Below the pieces are notes generated by a model. The model was not told the DNA's origin. It saw nothing but the letters and a program-made list of their open reading frames with translations, and did not search any database. From Pseudonocardiales bacterium (GTDB lineage: Bacteria > Actinomycetota > Actinomycetes > Mycobacteriales > Jatrophihabitantaceae), in assembly GCA_003243915.1 (NCBI GenBank), contig QHCC01000041.1:397-53073 (forward strand): a stretch of DNA of 52,677 nucleotides, written 5' to 3'. The position numbers were made by a program, and so were the translations under genes. Positions 42,423 to 51,406 of the stretch are shown in pieces. Position 1 is the stretch's first letter, and the number at the start of each line of letters is the position of its first letter.

Positions 42423-43709
42423 TCAGTGGGACCGCACCTGCGTCGCCGCCGTTTGCCAATCGGTGAGGATGGATCCGATCTGGTCGGGCTTTTGCAGGAA
42501 CTTCACCAGCGCGTTGTCTGCGGTCGGCTGCAGGGCATCGCTGGAGTCGCGGTTGAAGAACTGGGTCAGGTCCGCGGCGTTGGCAAGCATGGCCTTGCCC
42601 TTGACGACCAGGGCGGTGCCCGAGTCCTTTGCTGTCGGATTTGCCGGCAGCGAGATACCCGAGGACTGGCTGGTGTAGAGCTCCTGGGCAGGCGCGGTGG
42701 CCAGGTAGGTCAGCAGGTCCTTGGCGCCGGAGACGTGGGAGGACCGCGAGCTGGCGAAGAAGCCATCAGTGGGGGCCTCCTCCGCTACCGGCACCGACGG
42801 GTCGATGATCGGGAACTGGAAGAAGTCGATGTCGGCGAGAACCTCTTTCGGTGCCGCGTCGGCGAAAAAGGTGCCGATCAGCATCATGGCGGTCTCGCCT
42901 TGCACCAACGCAGTGGTGGCATCCTGGAAACTTCGAGCCGTCCCCTTCGGGTCGAAGTAGGGCAGCACCGTTTGCCACTGGGAAAAGACCTTCTTCACCT
43001 TGGGGTCGGCGAAGCTGTGTTTGCCGGCGAGCACGTCGCGGTGGAATGCCGCGCCGTTGATCCGAATGTCGAGGTAGTCGAACCAGCTCGAAGCAACCCA
43101 GGGCGTCCCAGGTGTCCCACCGGCACCGATCCCGATGGGCACCGCGCCCTTGCTCTTGAGCGTCTTGCACAGGGTGACGAATTCGTCCCAGGTGCGGGCC
43201 GGTTGCACCCCCCATTTAGCGAAGTTCGACTTCCGATAGAACATGCCCCACCAGTAGTACGCAGTCGGAACGAAGATCTGGCGGCCCTTGCTATCGGTGC
43301 TGAGGTTCTTCAGCGCGGCACTGTAGTTGCCCATCGACTTCCACACGTCGGTCACGTCGAGCAGCAATCCCTTGTCCGCGTACGCTCGAGCGACCGACCC
43401 GGCCCCCTCGGTGTAGACGTCGGGCGCGTTGCCCGAAGTCAGGTAGCTCGGAAGCTGGGTGCGAAACGTCTCGGCCGCAACCGTGTTCAGGGAAGCCTGG
43501 GCGCCACCACGCTTATTGAAGGCTGCGATGAGTTTCTCCATTGCAGCCTTGGCCTGGGGTGAGGAAAGGTCCGACTGCAGAGTCACCTTCCCGCCGGTCT
43601 GCTTGGCGGTCTTCGACGACGTCGAGGTTGCGCATCCGCCCAGGGCCGCAGCGGCGCCGGCAGCGCCGACCCCGACCAGAAACCCGCGGCGAGTCAGTTC
43701 GCTGCTCAT
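42423..43709 (-). CDS. CUT1 sugar-binding lipoprotein, Tat-type signal (428 aa)
   Basis: A cluster B solute-binding protein of the family 1 kind. The signal is TRRGFLVGVGAAGAAAALGGC, combining a twin-arginine motif and a lipobox (LGGC). Mature-domain features include SGNAPDVYTEGAG, YYWWGMFYRKSNFAKWGV and GETAMMLIGTF. ATG 43709 has AGGGGG six nt upstream; ATG 43715 abuts it. It is the first gene of the operon, and the conserved operator-like element lies 114 bp upstream. Predicted ligand: an alpha-galactoside. Confidence 0.92.
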   Translation of the reverse strand: MSSELTRRGFLVGVGAAGAAAALGGCATSTSSKTAKQTGGKVTLQSDLSSPQAKAAMEKLIAAFNKRGGAQASLNTVAAETFRTQLPSYLTSGNAPDVYTEGAGSVARAYADKGLLLDVTDVWKSMGNYSAALKNLSTDSKGRQIFVPTAYYWWGMFYRKSNFAKWGVQPARTWDEFVTLCKTLKSKGAVPIGIGAGGTPGTPWVASSWFDYLDIRINGAAFHRDVLAGKHSFADPKVKKVFSQWQTVLPYFDPKGTARSFQDATTALVQGETAMMLIGTFFADAAPKEVLADIDFFQFPIIDPSVPVAEEAPTDGFFASSRSSHVSGAKDLLTYLATAPAQELYTSQSSGISLPANPTAKDSGTALVVKGKAMLANAADLTQFFNRDSSDALQPTADNALVKFLQKPDQIGSILTDWQTAATQVRSH

Positions 43710-43822
43710 CAGCATCCCCCTGTGTACCTAGCCCTGGTCGCTGGCTATCCGGTTCGGTGCGTCCTTCGCACGGTCGCGCGCACGAAAACGCTCCCTCACA
43801 CCCTGAAGCGCGGTGTCTCGGA

Positions 43823-43846
43823 TGTCAAGATGTATTCATAAATTAC
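43823..43846 (-). promoter_or_regulatory. Conserved regulon element, copy A
   Basis: On the minus strand the site reads AATTTATGA, then TACAT, then CTTGACA. It shares TTATGA-N6-CTTGACATC, with identical spacing, with copy B, 114 bp before the binding-lipoprotein start. The TTGACA part may double as a -35 box, with CAGGGT 17 bp further. Confidence 0.7.
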
Positions 43847-43903
43847 AATGAATCCTGACCAGCCCTACAGCGCCCGGATGCGAGCACAGACGCCAAGGCG
43901 TGG

Positions 43904-44758
43904 TCAGCCGACATAGGGGCGGGGCGGCAGCCCGGAGACCGCCGTGCTGTAGCGGAAAACGGCACCGGCAAGAGGCTCAGTGGCCCTGTCCACGCCCAAG
44001 CGGGAGGTGGTGACAAAGATCTGGTCGAGGTTCTGGCCGCCGAAGGTGCAAGCCGTGACCTGGGTTGCGGGTACCTCGACGACCAGGTCGAGACGGCCGT
44101 CGGGGCTGTAACGGCGCACGTGGGAGCCACCCCACAGGGCCACCCAAACCCCTCCCTCTGCATCGACGGTCAAGCCGTCCGGTGCGCCGTCGACCGGATC
44201 GATCACGACGAAGGTGCGTCTCTGGGTCAGACCTGCCGACCGGTCGTAATCGAAGACGTCGACGCGCTGGTTCGCGGTGTCCACGTAGTACGCCCGAGCA
44301 CCGTCTGGGCTCCAGTCCAGTCCGTTGCTGATCGTGCATCCGGTAAGAACGGTCGTCACCGTGCCGTCGATGTCCAGCCGGTACAGCGCGCCCGCGCCCC
44401 GGGTGCCGTCATAGGCCATCGATCCGCAGTAGAAACGCCCGTCCGGGTCGCAACCGCCCTCGTTCATCCGCACCCCGGCGTCGGACCACAGCTCGGCCAT
44501 GACCCGCAGCGGCGTTCCGTCGCCGTCGTCGAGCGCGAAACCACGTTCTAGCGCGACGACGAAGCCGCCAGTGATTCGAGGCCTCACCGCCGCCGCAACC
44601 GATCCCACGTTCCGGCGCTGGATCGAACCGTCCGAAGCGAGGGTCAGGACGTCACCTGCAAGCATGTCGACCCAGTGCAGCTCACCCGCCTCGGCGAACC
44701 ACACCGGGCCTTCGCCGTGATTGGCGACCGGATCGGTATGTTGCTCTGCCGTCGCCAC
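43904..44758 (-). CDS. SMP-30/gluconolactonase-family lactonase (284 aa)
   Basis: A calcium- or zinc-dependent six-bladed propeller lactonase. HGEGPVW (metal Glu), GVRMNEGGCDPDGRFYCGSM, CTISNGLDWSPDG (metal Asn/Asp) and PDGLTVDAEGGVWVALW are all present. It would open galactono-lactone to galactonate in the De Ley-Doudoroff route. It is the last gene of the dgo operon, 6 bp after the kinase. Confidence 0.92.
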   Translation of the reverse strand: MATAEQHTDPVANHGEGPVWFAEAGELHWVDMLAGDVLTLASDGSIQRRNVGSVAAAVRPRITGGFVVALERGFALDDGDGTPLRVMAELWSDAGVRMNEGGCDPDGRFYCGSMAYDGTRGAGALYRLDIDGTVTTVLTGCTISNGLDWSPDGARAYYVDTANQRVDVFDYDRSAGLTQRRTFVVIDPVDGAPDGLTVDAEGGVWVALWGGSHVRRYSPDGRLDLVVEVPATQVTACTFGGQNLDQIFVTTSRLGVDRATEPLAGAVFRYSTAVSGLPPRPYVG

Positions 44759-44764
44759 CGCTTC

Positions 44765-45712
44765 CTACCGGACCGTCTCGGCAGCGGGGCCGCGCTGCTC
44801 GATGTCAGTGCGGGTCGGCAGACCTTCCCAATCGCCCACCGTCCCGATCGTGCAGGCTGCGCAGGTGGTGGCCCACCTCAGTCGTTCGGCCAGTGCTCGT
44901 CCCTCCGCCCGCGCGGCGAGGTACCCGGCGGCAAAGCTGTCGCCGGCCCCGACCACATCCACCACCTGTATCGACCAGGCGGCACACTCGGCGAGCTCAC
45001 CCACGGCCGTTACCCCGAGCGCGGGCGCCGCACCGCGCTTCACGACGACCTCGGCGGGATTGCCGGCCAGCAGCAGCTTCACTGCGGCCAGCGGGTCCTG
45101 CTCGTCGCTGACCAGCCACAGTTCGTCCTGGCCGACGAACAGGATGTCGACGAGCGGCAGCAAGTCGCGGGCGAATTCTTTGGCGCGTCCACTAAGCGGC
45201 AGGGTGCGCCGGTAGTTGACGTCGAAGGAGACGGTGATGCCCGCAGCGTGAGCCTGTTCGACCGCGGCCCGCACGGCCGCGGCGCAGGTGTCGCTGAGCG
45301 CAGGGGTGATGCCCGTGACGTGCACGAGGTCAGCCCCGGCCGCGACCGCTGGAGTCACATCGCTCGGAGCCAGCAGTGAACCGGCACTGTCGTGGCGGTA
45401 GTAGCTCACCCTGGTGCGTTCCGGGGAGCTGAGCTCACGCAGCATGAACCCGGTCGCGGCCGTGGTCACGATCCGGCTGAACTTCAGGCCGACCCCCTCT
45501 GCCTGCAGGTCCCGACGCACCCGCATTCCGACCTCGTCCGCCCCGACGACACCAACCCATTCGACCGAATGCCCGAGCCGGGACAGTCCGATGGCCACTG
45601 TCGACTCGGCGCCGGCGGTGCTCAAGCGCAGCTGACTCGCGGTGCGCAGCGGGTGCCCGACGGCCGATACCGCGACGCCCATCGTCTCGCCAATGGCGAG
45701 CACCCGGGTCAC
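44765..45712 (-). CDS. kdgK: PfkB-family 2-keto-3-deoxy-sugar-acid kinase (315 aa)
   Basis: A ribokinase-fold carbohydrate kinase of the KdgK subgroup: STAGAESTVAIGLSRLGH, the RVSYYRHDSAGSLL substrate region, and the C-terminal VVDVVGAGDSFAAGYLAAR with the catalytic Asp. In context it phosphorylates 2-keto-3-deoxygalactonate. GTG 45712 has GGA overlapping the dgoD stop codon. Chemically distinct from the E. coli DgoK fold. Substrate is inferred from neighbours. Confidence 0.88.
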   Translation of the reverse strand: MTRVLAIGETMGVAVSAVGHPLRTASQLRLSTAGAESTVAIGLSRLGHSVEWVGVVGADEVGMRVRRDLQAEGVGLKFSRIVTTAATGFMLRELSSPERTRVSYYRHDSAGSLLAPSDVTPAVAAGADLVHVTGITPALSDTCAAAVRAAVEQAHAAGITVSFDVNYRRTLPLSGRAKEFARDLLPLVDILFVGQDELWLVSDEQDPLAAVKLLLAGNPAEVVVKRGAAPALGVTAVGELAECAAWSIQVVDVVGAGDSFAAGYLAARAEGRALAERLRWATTCAACTIGTVGDWEGLPTRTDIEQRGPAAETVR

Positions 45713-45722
45713 GAAGGGATTC

Positions 45723-46883
45723 CTACCATTCGGCCAGGCCGCCGTCCTCGTGCCACCAGACCGGGGTGCGCCACTCGTGCTCGTGCTCGCGCCCCCACGC
45801 TGCGGCTGTGACGATCGCCTTCTCGTCCAGGTCGACGCCCAGACCTGGCGCGCGTGGCCGGTCGACCCAGCCATCGTGGTAGGCGAACACCGAGGGGTCG
45901 ACCAGGTAGTCGAGCAGGTCGGTGCCGAGTCCGTTGTAGTGGATGCCCAAGCTCTGCTCCTGGATCAGCAGGTTGGGAATGGTGAAGTCCACCTGCAGGC
46001 AGGCTGCTAGCGCCACCGGGCCGAGCGGGCAGTGGGGGGCCATGAACACGTCGTGCATCTCGGCGAGCGCAGCAATGCGGCGAACCTCCGAGATGCCGCC
46101 CGCGTGCGAGATGTCAGGTTGGGCAACCGCGATTCCAGACTCGAACGCGGCGCGGAAATCCCACCGCGAATAGAGTCGCTCGCCGGTCGCGATCGGAATG
46201 GTCGTGCACGCAACGACCGACGCGAGGTTCGCGGCGTGCTCGGGAAGAATTGGTTCCTCGACGAACATCGGCTGGAATGGCTCCAGCAACGGCAGCAGGC
46301 GCCGGGCCATCGGCGTTGACACCCGGCCGTGAAAGTCGATAGCTACATCGCGGGACGGGCCGAGCATCTCCCGGACTTTCGCCACCCGCTGCACTACCCG
46401 ATCGACGGCTTCCGGGGTGTCGATCGGACGCATCTGCGCCGAGGCGTTCATCTTGACTGCGGTAAAGCCGTCCGCGACTTTCTGGGCAGCCTCCTCGGCC
46501 ACCTGGATCGAGCGGTCGCCGCCGATCCAGGAGTACATGCGCACCCGATCCCGGACGGCCCCGCCGAGCAGGTCGTGCACCGGAACCCCATGGAACTTGC
46601 CGGCGATGTCCCACAGCGCCTGGTCGATACCGGCCACCGCGGATGCCAGGATCGGTCCGCCCCGGTAGAAACCACCCTTGGTCAGCAATTGCCAGCTCGC
46701 CTCGATGCGCAACGGATCGGTCCCGATCAACAGTTCGGACAGCTCGTCCACCGCTGCGGCCACCGTGCGAATCCGGCCCTCGAGCGCGGGCTCCCCCCAG
46801 CCGACAATTCCCTCGTCGGTGTCTATACGCAGAAACAACCAGCGCGGCGCGACGGGGTACGTTGTCATCCCGGTGATCTTCAT
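45723..46883 (-). CDS. dgoD: D-galactonate dehydratase (386 aa)
   Basis: An enolase-superfamily dehydratase matching E. coli DgoD along its whole length, from MKITGMTTYPVAPRWLFLRIDTDEGIVGWGEP to the terminal WRTPVWWHEDGGLAEW. Metal and catalytic residues are intact: the Asp/His of DFHGRVS, FVEEP, ATGERLYS and the catalytic His of APHCPLGP. It converts D-galactonate to 2-keto-3-deoxygalactonate. The start overlaps the aldolase stop (ATGA). Confidence 0.96.
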   Translation of the reverse strand: MKITGMTTYPVAPRWLFLRIDTDEGIVGWGEPALEGRIRTVAAAVDELSELLIGTDPLRIEASWQLLTKGGFYRGGPILASAVAGIDQALWDIAGKFHGVPVHDLLGGAVRDRVRMYSWIGGDRSIQVAEEAAQKVADGFTAVKMNASAQMRPIDTPEAVDRVVQRVAKVREMLGPSRDVAIDFHGRVSTPMARRLLPLLEPFQPMFVEEPILPEHAANLASVVACTTIPIATGERLYSRWDFRAAFESGIAVAQPDISHAGGISEVRRIAALAEMHDVFMAPHCPLGPVALAACLQVDFTIPNLLIQEQSLGIHYNGLGTDLLDYLVDPSVFAYHDGWVDRPRAPGLGVDLDEKAIVTAAAWGREHEHEWRTPVWWHEDGGLAEW

Positions 46884-47596
46884 GCGCGCTCGGCTCGTTC
46901 CTCGAGCGCCGAGCGGGCGGCGGCGACCGCTCGGCTCGCTCGTTCGGTCACCGCGTTTGCCGTGGCTAGATCACGTGGCGTTTGAGTACCCGTGAGGTCG
47001 CTACCGATGGCCACGGCGACGGCGCCGGCGCGCAGCCACTCACCCAAGCCGTTGATGGAGATTCCGCCAGTCGGCACGAAGCATTCGTTGTTGAAAGGCC
47101 CGCGCATTTCTGCCAGATACCGCACGCCGAGGGCCCCGGCCGGGAACAGCTTGAACAGCTGCGAGCCGGCCCGACGCGCGGCCAGGACTTCGCTCGCGCT
47201 GGCCACGCCGGGCAGCGGGTCCAACCCGAGATCCAATGCTGCCGCGACGATCCGTTCGTCGAAGCCGGGGCTGACAACGAACCGGGCCCCGAGCGCGGCC
47301 AGCTGCTCTACCTCGGCAACCTCGGTCACCGTGCCGCCGCCGATAATCAGATCTGTTCGGCCAGTGGCACCACTGATCGCCTCCCACGCGCCCGGCGTCT
47401 CAACCGTCACCTCGAGGACCGTGACGCCACCGGCCGCGACTGCCTCGATCGCACCCGCGACATCGCCGCCCTGGCGGTAGCGCAAGATCGCCATGATCCC
47501 GGTGCGGCCCAACTCCTCCCGCAAGGTGTTCGGTGGCGGACGGTCGACGTCGCCGGGTGTGCTCGTGAGGTTGCTCGTCACTGGGCCAGCTCTCAT
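46880..47596 (-). CDS. dgoA: 2-keto-3-deoxy-6-phosphogalactonate aldolase (238 aa)
   Basis: A KDPG/KDPGal aldolase (Eda/DgoA family): ILEVTVETPGA-type strand VTVLEVTVETPG, IIGGGTVTE, the Schiff-base Lys in LFKLFPAGALGV and FVPTGGIS. A 26-residue N-terminal extension precedes the barrel. It splits KDPGal into pyruvate and glyceraldehyde 3-phosphate; galacto specificity is inferred from dgoD. Start overlaps the permease stop (ATGA). Confidence 0.92.
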   Translation of the reverse strand: MRAGPVTSNLTSTPGDVDRPPPNTLREELGRTGIMAILRYRQGGDVAGAIEAVAAGGVTVLEVTVETPGAWEAISGATGRTDLIIGGGTVTEVAEVEQLAALGARFVVSPGFDERIVAAALDLGLDPLPGVASASEVLAARRAGSQLFKLFPAGALGVRYLAEMRGPFNNECFVPTGGISINGLGEWLRAGAVAVAIGSDLTGTQTPRDLATANAVTERASRAVAAARSALEERAERA

Positions 47597-48630
47597 CGAG
47601 GCAGTCCGTAGGCGCGGATACCACGTCGGCGCTGTTGGATCACGACGGCCAGGACCAACAGGGCACCCTGCGCGATGTCCTGCCAGAACGAGTTGACGCT
47701 CAGCACGGTCAGGCCATTCTGCAGCACGCCCAGCAGGACCACGGCCAGGACAGTGCCTGGGATCCCGCCCTTGCCCCCCTGCAACGCAACGCCACCTAGC
47801 GCCGCGGCCGTGATCGATTGCAGTTCCAGGCCTTGGCTACCAGACGTCGGCTGCCCCGAGCCGGTCCGAGCAGTGAGCAGGATGCCGGCCACCGCAGCGA
47901 TGACCCCGGCGAGTACGTAGCACCCGACGACATAGCGGTTGATGTTGATACCCGCTAAGCGAGCCGCGGTGGGGTTACCGCCCATCGCGTAGATGTTGCG
48001 GCCGATGTCGGTGTAACGCAGCATCAGGTGCACTGCCAGAGCGACGACGATGAACACCCAGATCAGGATCGGGATACCGAGGGCGCTGCCCCGGGCCAGG
48101 AAGATGAAGGTCGAATCCGTCCCGGTGTAACCCTGGGCCCGTCCGTTGGAGATCAGGTTCGCCAGGCCTCGGAACCCGGCATAGGTGGCCAGCGTCGCGA
48201 TCACTGCGTTGACCCGGCCGTACACGATGACCAGACCATTGAACAGGCCGACGGCCAGCCCCACGACCAGCGCGACGCCGATGCCCAAAGCGGCACTGGA
48301 CGTGCTGGTGAAGACCATCGCGGATGCGACCGAGGTCAGACCCGCGGCCGAGCCGACCGAGATATCCAGGCCGCCCAACAACATGACGACGGTCTGCACA
48401 ACCGCCAGGATCCCGACGATCGCCACCGTGGTCCCAATGGTCTTGATGTTGGAGAACAGGAAGAAGTTCGAGTTCTTCCAGCCGATGCCGGAGCACAGCA
48501 GGACCAGCGCAATGATCAGGCTGATGTTCTGTACGCCGATCACATCGAGCACCCGACGAGCGGGGCTAACAGCGTGTGCCTTGGTCGCGGCCGCAGCCGC
48601 AGGCAGCTCCCGGTCATCGGTCTGGGTCAC
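47593..48630 (-). CDS. CUT2 monosaccharide ABC permease, RbsC type (345 aa)
   Basis: An inner-membrane permease of the ribose/galactose/arabinose type with about nine helices: GLDISVGSAAGLTSV, RVNAVIATLATYAGFRGLANL, the docking loop YAMGGNPTAARLAGI and GGKGGIPGTVLAV. A single copy would form the homodimer. Overlaps the ATPase stop and the aldolase start (ATGA each). Confidence 0.94.
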   Translation of the reverse strand: MTQTDDRELPAAAAATKAHAVSPARRVLDVIGVQNISLIIALVLLCSGIGWKNSNFFLFSNIKTIGTTVAIVGILAVVQTVVMLLGGLDISVGSAAGLTSVASAMVFTSTSSAALGIGVALVVGLAVGLFNGLVIVYGRVNAVIATLATYAGFRGLANLISNGRAQGYTGTDSTFIFLARGSALGIPILIWVFIVVALAVHLMLRYTDIGRNIYAMGGNPTAARLAGININRYVVGCYVLAGVIAAVAGILLTARTGSGQPTSGSQGLELQSITAAALGGVALQGGKGGIPGTVLAVVLLGVLQNGLTVLSVNSFWQDIAQGALLVLAVVIQQRRRGIRAYGLPR

Positions 48631-50198
48631 GCCGTCCCTCCCGTCGGGCTCTGCTCATCGGCCATGGCCAGCGCGAGCACGCGCTCCTCGCTGGCTTCGT
48701 CACGTGGGAGTTCTCCGGTGATCCGGCCACGCTGCATCACCAGGATCCGGTCGGACAGGCCGAGCAATTCGGGCAGTTCAGAGGAGATGACCAGCAGCGC
48801 CATCCCGTCCTCGGCCAGGTTGTTGATGATCGAATAGATCTCTGCCTTAGCGCCGACATCGACGCCCCTGGTCGGTTCATCGAGGATGAGTACCTTCGGT
48901 CGATGGGCCAGCCAGCGAGCCAGCACGACCTTCTGCTGATTGCCGCCGGACAGGTTGCCCACTACCTGCTCGATCGTGGGGGTTCTGATCGACAACTGCC
49001 GGACGAACCTCTTGGCGATGTCGCGTTCTTCCTTGCGGCGCACGATCCGCATCCTGGACAACCGGCTCAGGATGGCGAGAGAGATGTTGTCGCGAATCGT
49101 TCGATGAAGCAGCAACGCCTGAACCTTGCGGTCCTCTGGTGCGAACCCGATCCCGGCTCGTAGCGCATCAGCGGGAGCGCGCAACCGGATCGGCCGCCCC
49201 GACACCGTGACGGAACCGGAGTGAATCGGCACCCCGCCGGCGATGGCGTGCGCGAGTTCGGAACGCCCGGCGCCCACCAGTCCGCCGAGTCCGACGACCT
49301 CGCCGGCGCGCACCTGCAGGCTGATGTCGTGCACGTCATCGGTGTCGAGGCCGGACAGTTCGAGCACGACTTGGGCAGGTGAACCGGGGTTCGCCGGAGT
49401 TCGGACAAACATGTCGGTCAGATCACGACCGACCATCATTCTCACGAGCTCGTCGTTCTCGGTTTCACTCACCCGGCGCTCACCGACGTTACGGCCGTCG
49501 CGCAGGACGGCGACCCGGTCGGCAATCGTGAAGATCTCCGGCATCCGGTGCGACACGTAGACGATCGCCACACCTTCGCCTCGCAGTCGCCGGATCAGGC
49601 CGAACAGCGCCTCGACCTCGTGGTCGGACAGCGATGACGTCGGCTCGTCGAAGGCGATCACCTTCACCCGGCTGGTCAATGCGCGCAGGACTTCGACGAG
49701 TTGGCGCTGTGCGGGCGAGAGTTGGCTGCCCATTTCCGCGGGGTCGAGCACGGCGGTGAAGCCGTATCGCTGCAGATCGGCGCGAACCCGCGCGAACAGT
49801 GCCCGCCGGTCCAGGATGCGGCCCCGACGGGGTAGGGCGCCCAGGTAGATGTTCTCCGCCACTGACACGTGCTGCACGATCTCTGGCTCCTGCTGGATGA
49901 CCCGCACTCCGGCGCGCCGGGCCTCGACCGGTGAGCCGAACCGCACTGCGGTCCCGTCCAGCAGTAGCGATCCGGAGTCCGGGTGGTGATCGCCGGACAG
50001 CACGCGAAGGAGTGTCGACTTGCCGGCGCCATTTTCCCCGAGCAACGCCAAGACTTCTCCGGCGCGGATGTCGAGACTCACCTGACTCAACGCCTGCACG
50101 CCGGAGAACGACTTGCTGATCTGCTCGGCCCGCAGGCGGGGCACCTCGTCGAGCGCTCCGGCCCGCGTCGGCGCTGTAGCTGCAGGGTCGTCCGGCAT
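48627..50198 (-). CDS. CUT2 sugar ABC ATPase, double domain (523 aa)
   Basis: An RbsA/MglA-type double nucleotide-binding protein. The first half is canonical (Walker A GENGAGKST, signature LSPAQRQLVEVLRAL, Walker B VIAFDEPTSSLSDHE). The second half has the usual degenerate Walker A (GLVGAGRSEL) and a good signature (NLSGGNQQKVVLARW, LILDEPTRGVDVG). Family-typical length. Its 3' end overlaps the permease start. Confidence 0.95.
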   Translation of the reverse strand: MPDDPAATAPTRAGALDEVPRLRAEQISKSFSGVQALSQVSLDIRAGEVLALLGENGAGKSTLLRVLSGDHHPDSGSLLLDGTAVRFGSPVEARRAGVRVIQQEPEIVQHVSVAENIYLGALPRRGRILDRRALFARVRADLQRYGFTAVLDPAEMGSQLSPAQRQLVEVLRALTSRVKVIAFDEPTSSLSDHEVEALFGLIRRLRGEGVAIVYVSHRMPEIFTIADRVAVLRDGRNVGERRVSETENDELVRMMVGRDLTDMFVRTPANPGSPAQVVLELSGLDTDDVHDISLQVRAGEVVGLGGLVGAGRSELAHAIAGGVPIHSGSVTVSGRPIRLRAPADALRAGIGFAPEDRKVQALLLHRTIRDNISLAILSRLSRMRIVRRKEERDIAKRFVRQLSIRTPTIEQVVGNLSGGNQQKVVLARWLAHRPKVLILDEPTRGVDVGAKAEIYSIINNLAEDGMALLVISSELPELLGLSDRILVMQRGRITGELPRDEASEERVLALAMADEQSPTGGTA

Positions 50199-50237
50199 CG
50201 CAGTGCTACCCCTCGGTCGCCCGGTTCGCGCTGGCCC

Positions 50238-51263
50238 TCAGGTGCACTGCACTCCGGCCTTGGTGAAATTGGTGGCATCGACCATTGTCGTCTTGGCGAT
50301 CGTCTTGGGCGGCAACGAGATCCCCTTGCGGATCTTGTTCACCAGCGCGTCGACCGACGAGGCACCCACCGAGCGACCGTCGATGAACAACGCGGCTTTG
50401 TTGCCGGAGTTCTTCTTCGCGGCCCAGTCCTTACACGTCAAGTACGCGCCCAGGCCGACCCCGATGATGCTTGCAGGTGGGATGTTGCCGTTCTGCAGGG
50501 CGGTCACCGCACCAGTCTCACTCTCGTCGTTGCAGCCCCAGACCACCCAGTGCTTGACGTTCGGATTGGCGGTGATCACTGCGCCGGTCTTGTTCTGGGC
50601 ATCCACCACCGAGTTGTCGGTGCCGACCTTCACCACCTTCACCGTGGCGCCGGATGCGGCCGCGAAACCTTGCTCCGCACCCTGCTGGCGCTGTTGGCAG
50701 TCGGACAGATCCTGCTGGTATGCGGCGAGGATCCGGGTGTCCGATGCCGACCAGCCCGCGGCCTTGAACAGTTCGCCCGCCTTGGTGCCGACCGAGGTGC
50801 CCATTTGCACGGAGTCGAAGCCGACGAACGGTGCTTCCTGGCCTGAGCCGTTCTTGATCGGGTCGTCCGACGCGACCAGCGGAATATTGCCGGCCGCTGT
50901 GATGACCTGAGGGCCGATCTTCTGGTCGGGAACCACAATGGCGATGCCGTCGACCTTCTGACCGACCTCGGTGTCCATCGCGCTGATTGCCTTGTTGGCG
51001 TCGGTGCCCAGATTGGCGCTGACTACCTTCACGTTGCCCAGCTTGGTCGCTTCAGCCTTCGCGCCGTTTATCTCGTCGACGAAGTACTGCTGGTCGCCCT
51101 GCTTCTGCAGATATGCGATGGTGATCGCGCCGCTCTTGGTCGCCGTGCTGCCTCCACCGCCCGTCTTCTTGGTCTTGCCGGTCGAGCAAGCGGTGAGCAC
51201 CAACGCCGCCACGACAATGGCGACACCGGCAACGCTGAACCGCCGACTTCGCACAGTTCTCAT
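50238..51263 (-). CDS. CUT2 sugar-binding lipoprotein, AraF-like (341 aa)
   Basis: A periplasmic-binding-like lipoprotein: signal peptide with lipobox VLTACS, a Gly/Thr/Lys linker, then IAYLQKQGDQQYFVDEINGAKAEATKLG, DGIAIVVPDQKIGPQVITAAG and VKHWVVWGCNDESETGAV. The last segment and overall layout recall arabinose-binding AraF, which also binds galactose and fucose. ATG 51263 is preferred, with AGGAAGGGA upstream; ATG 51293 adds 10 residues. First gene of the dgo operon; copy B of the regulon element lies 111 bp upstream. Confidence 0.9.
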   Translation of the reverse strand: MRTVRSRRFSVAGVAIVVAALVLTACSTGKTKKTGGGGSTATKSGAITIAYLQKQGDQQYFVDEINGAKAEATKLGNVKVVSANLGTDANKAISAMDTEVGQKVDGIAIVVPDQKIGPQVITAAGNIPLVASDDPIKNGSGQEAPFVGFDSVQMGTSVGTKAGELFKAAGWSASDTRILAAYQQDLSDCQQRQQGAEQGFAAASGATVKVVKVGTDNSVVDAQNKTGAVITANPNVKHWVVWGCNDESETGAVTALQNGNIPPASIIGVGLGAYLTCKDWAAKKNSGNKAALFIDGRSVGASSVDALVNKIRKGISLPPKTIAKTTMVDATNFTKAGVQCT

Positions 51264-51373
51264 TGTCAGTCCCTTCCTGGGCAACGGCTTCACCCGGACG
51301 CGACGAGCCGATGGCTGGTTGTGGGGCGGTCTCCGACCGCTGTCGCCCCGAGTCTCTGCGGCGACCCCGTCGA

Positions 51374-51396
51374 TGTCAAGAATTAGTCATAAGTAA
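51374..51396 (-). promoter_or_regulatory. Conserved regulon element, copy B
   Basis: The minus strand reads TTACTTATGAC, TAATT, CTTGACA. The TTATGA to CTTGACATC spacing is the same as in copy A. It lies in the 143-bp gap between the mutarotase stop and the CUT2 binding-protein start. Confidence 0.7.
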
Positions 51397-51406
51397 TTCG
51401 GTAGGG

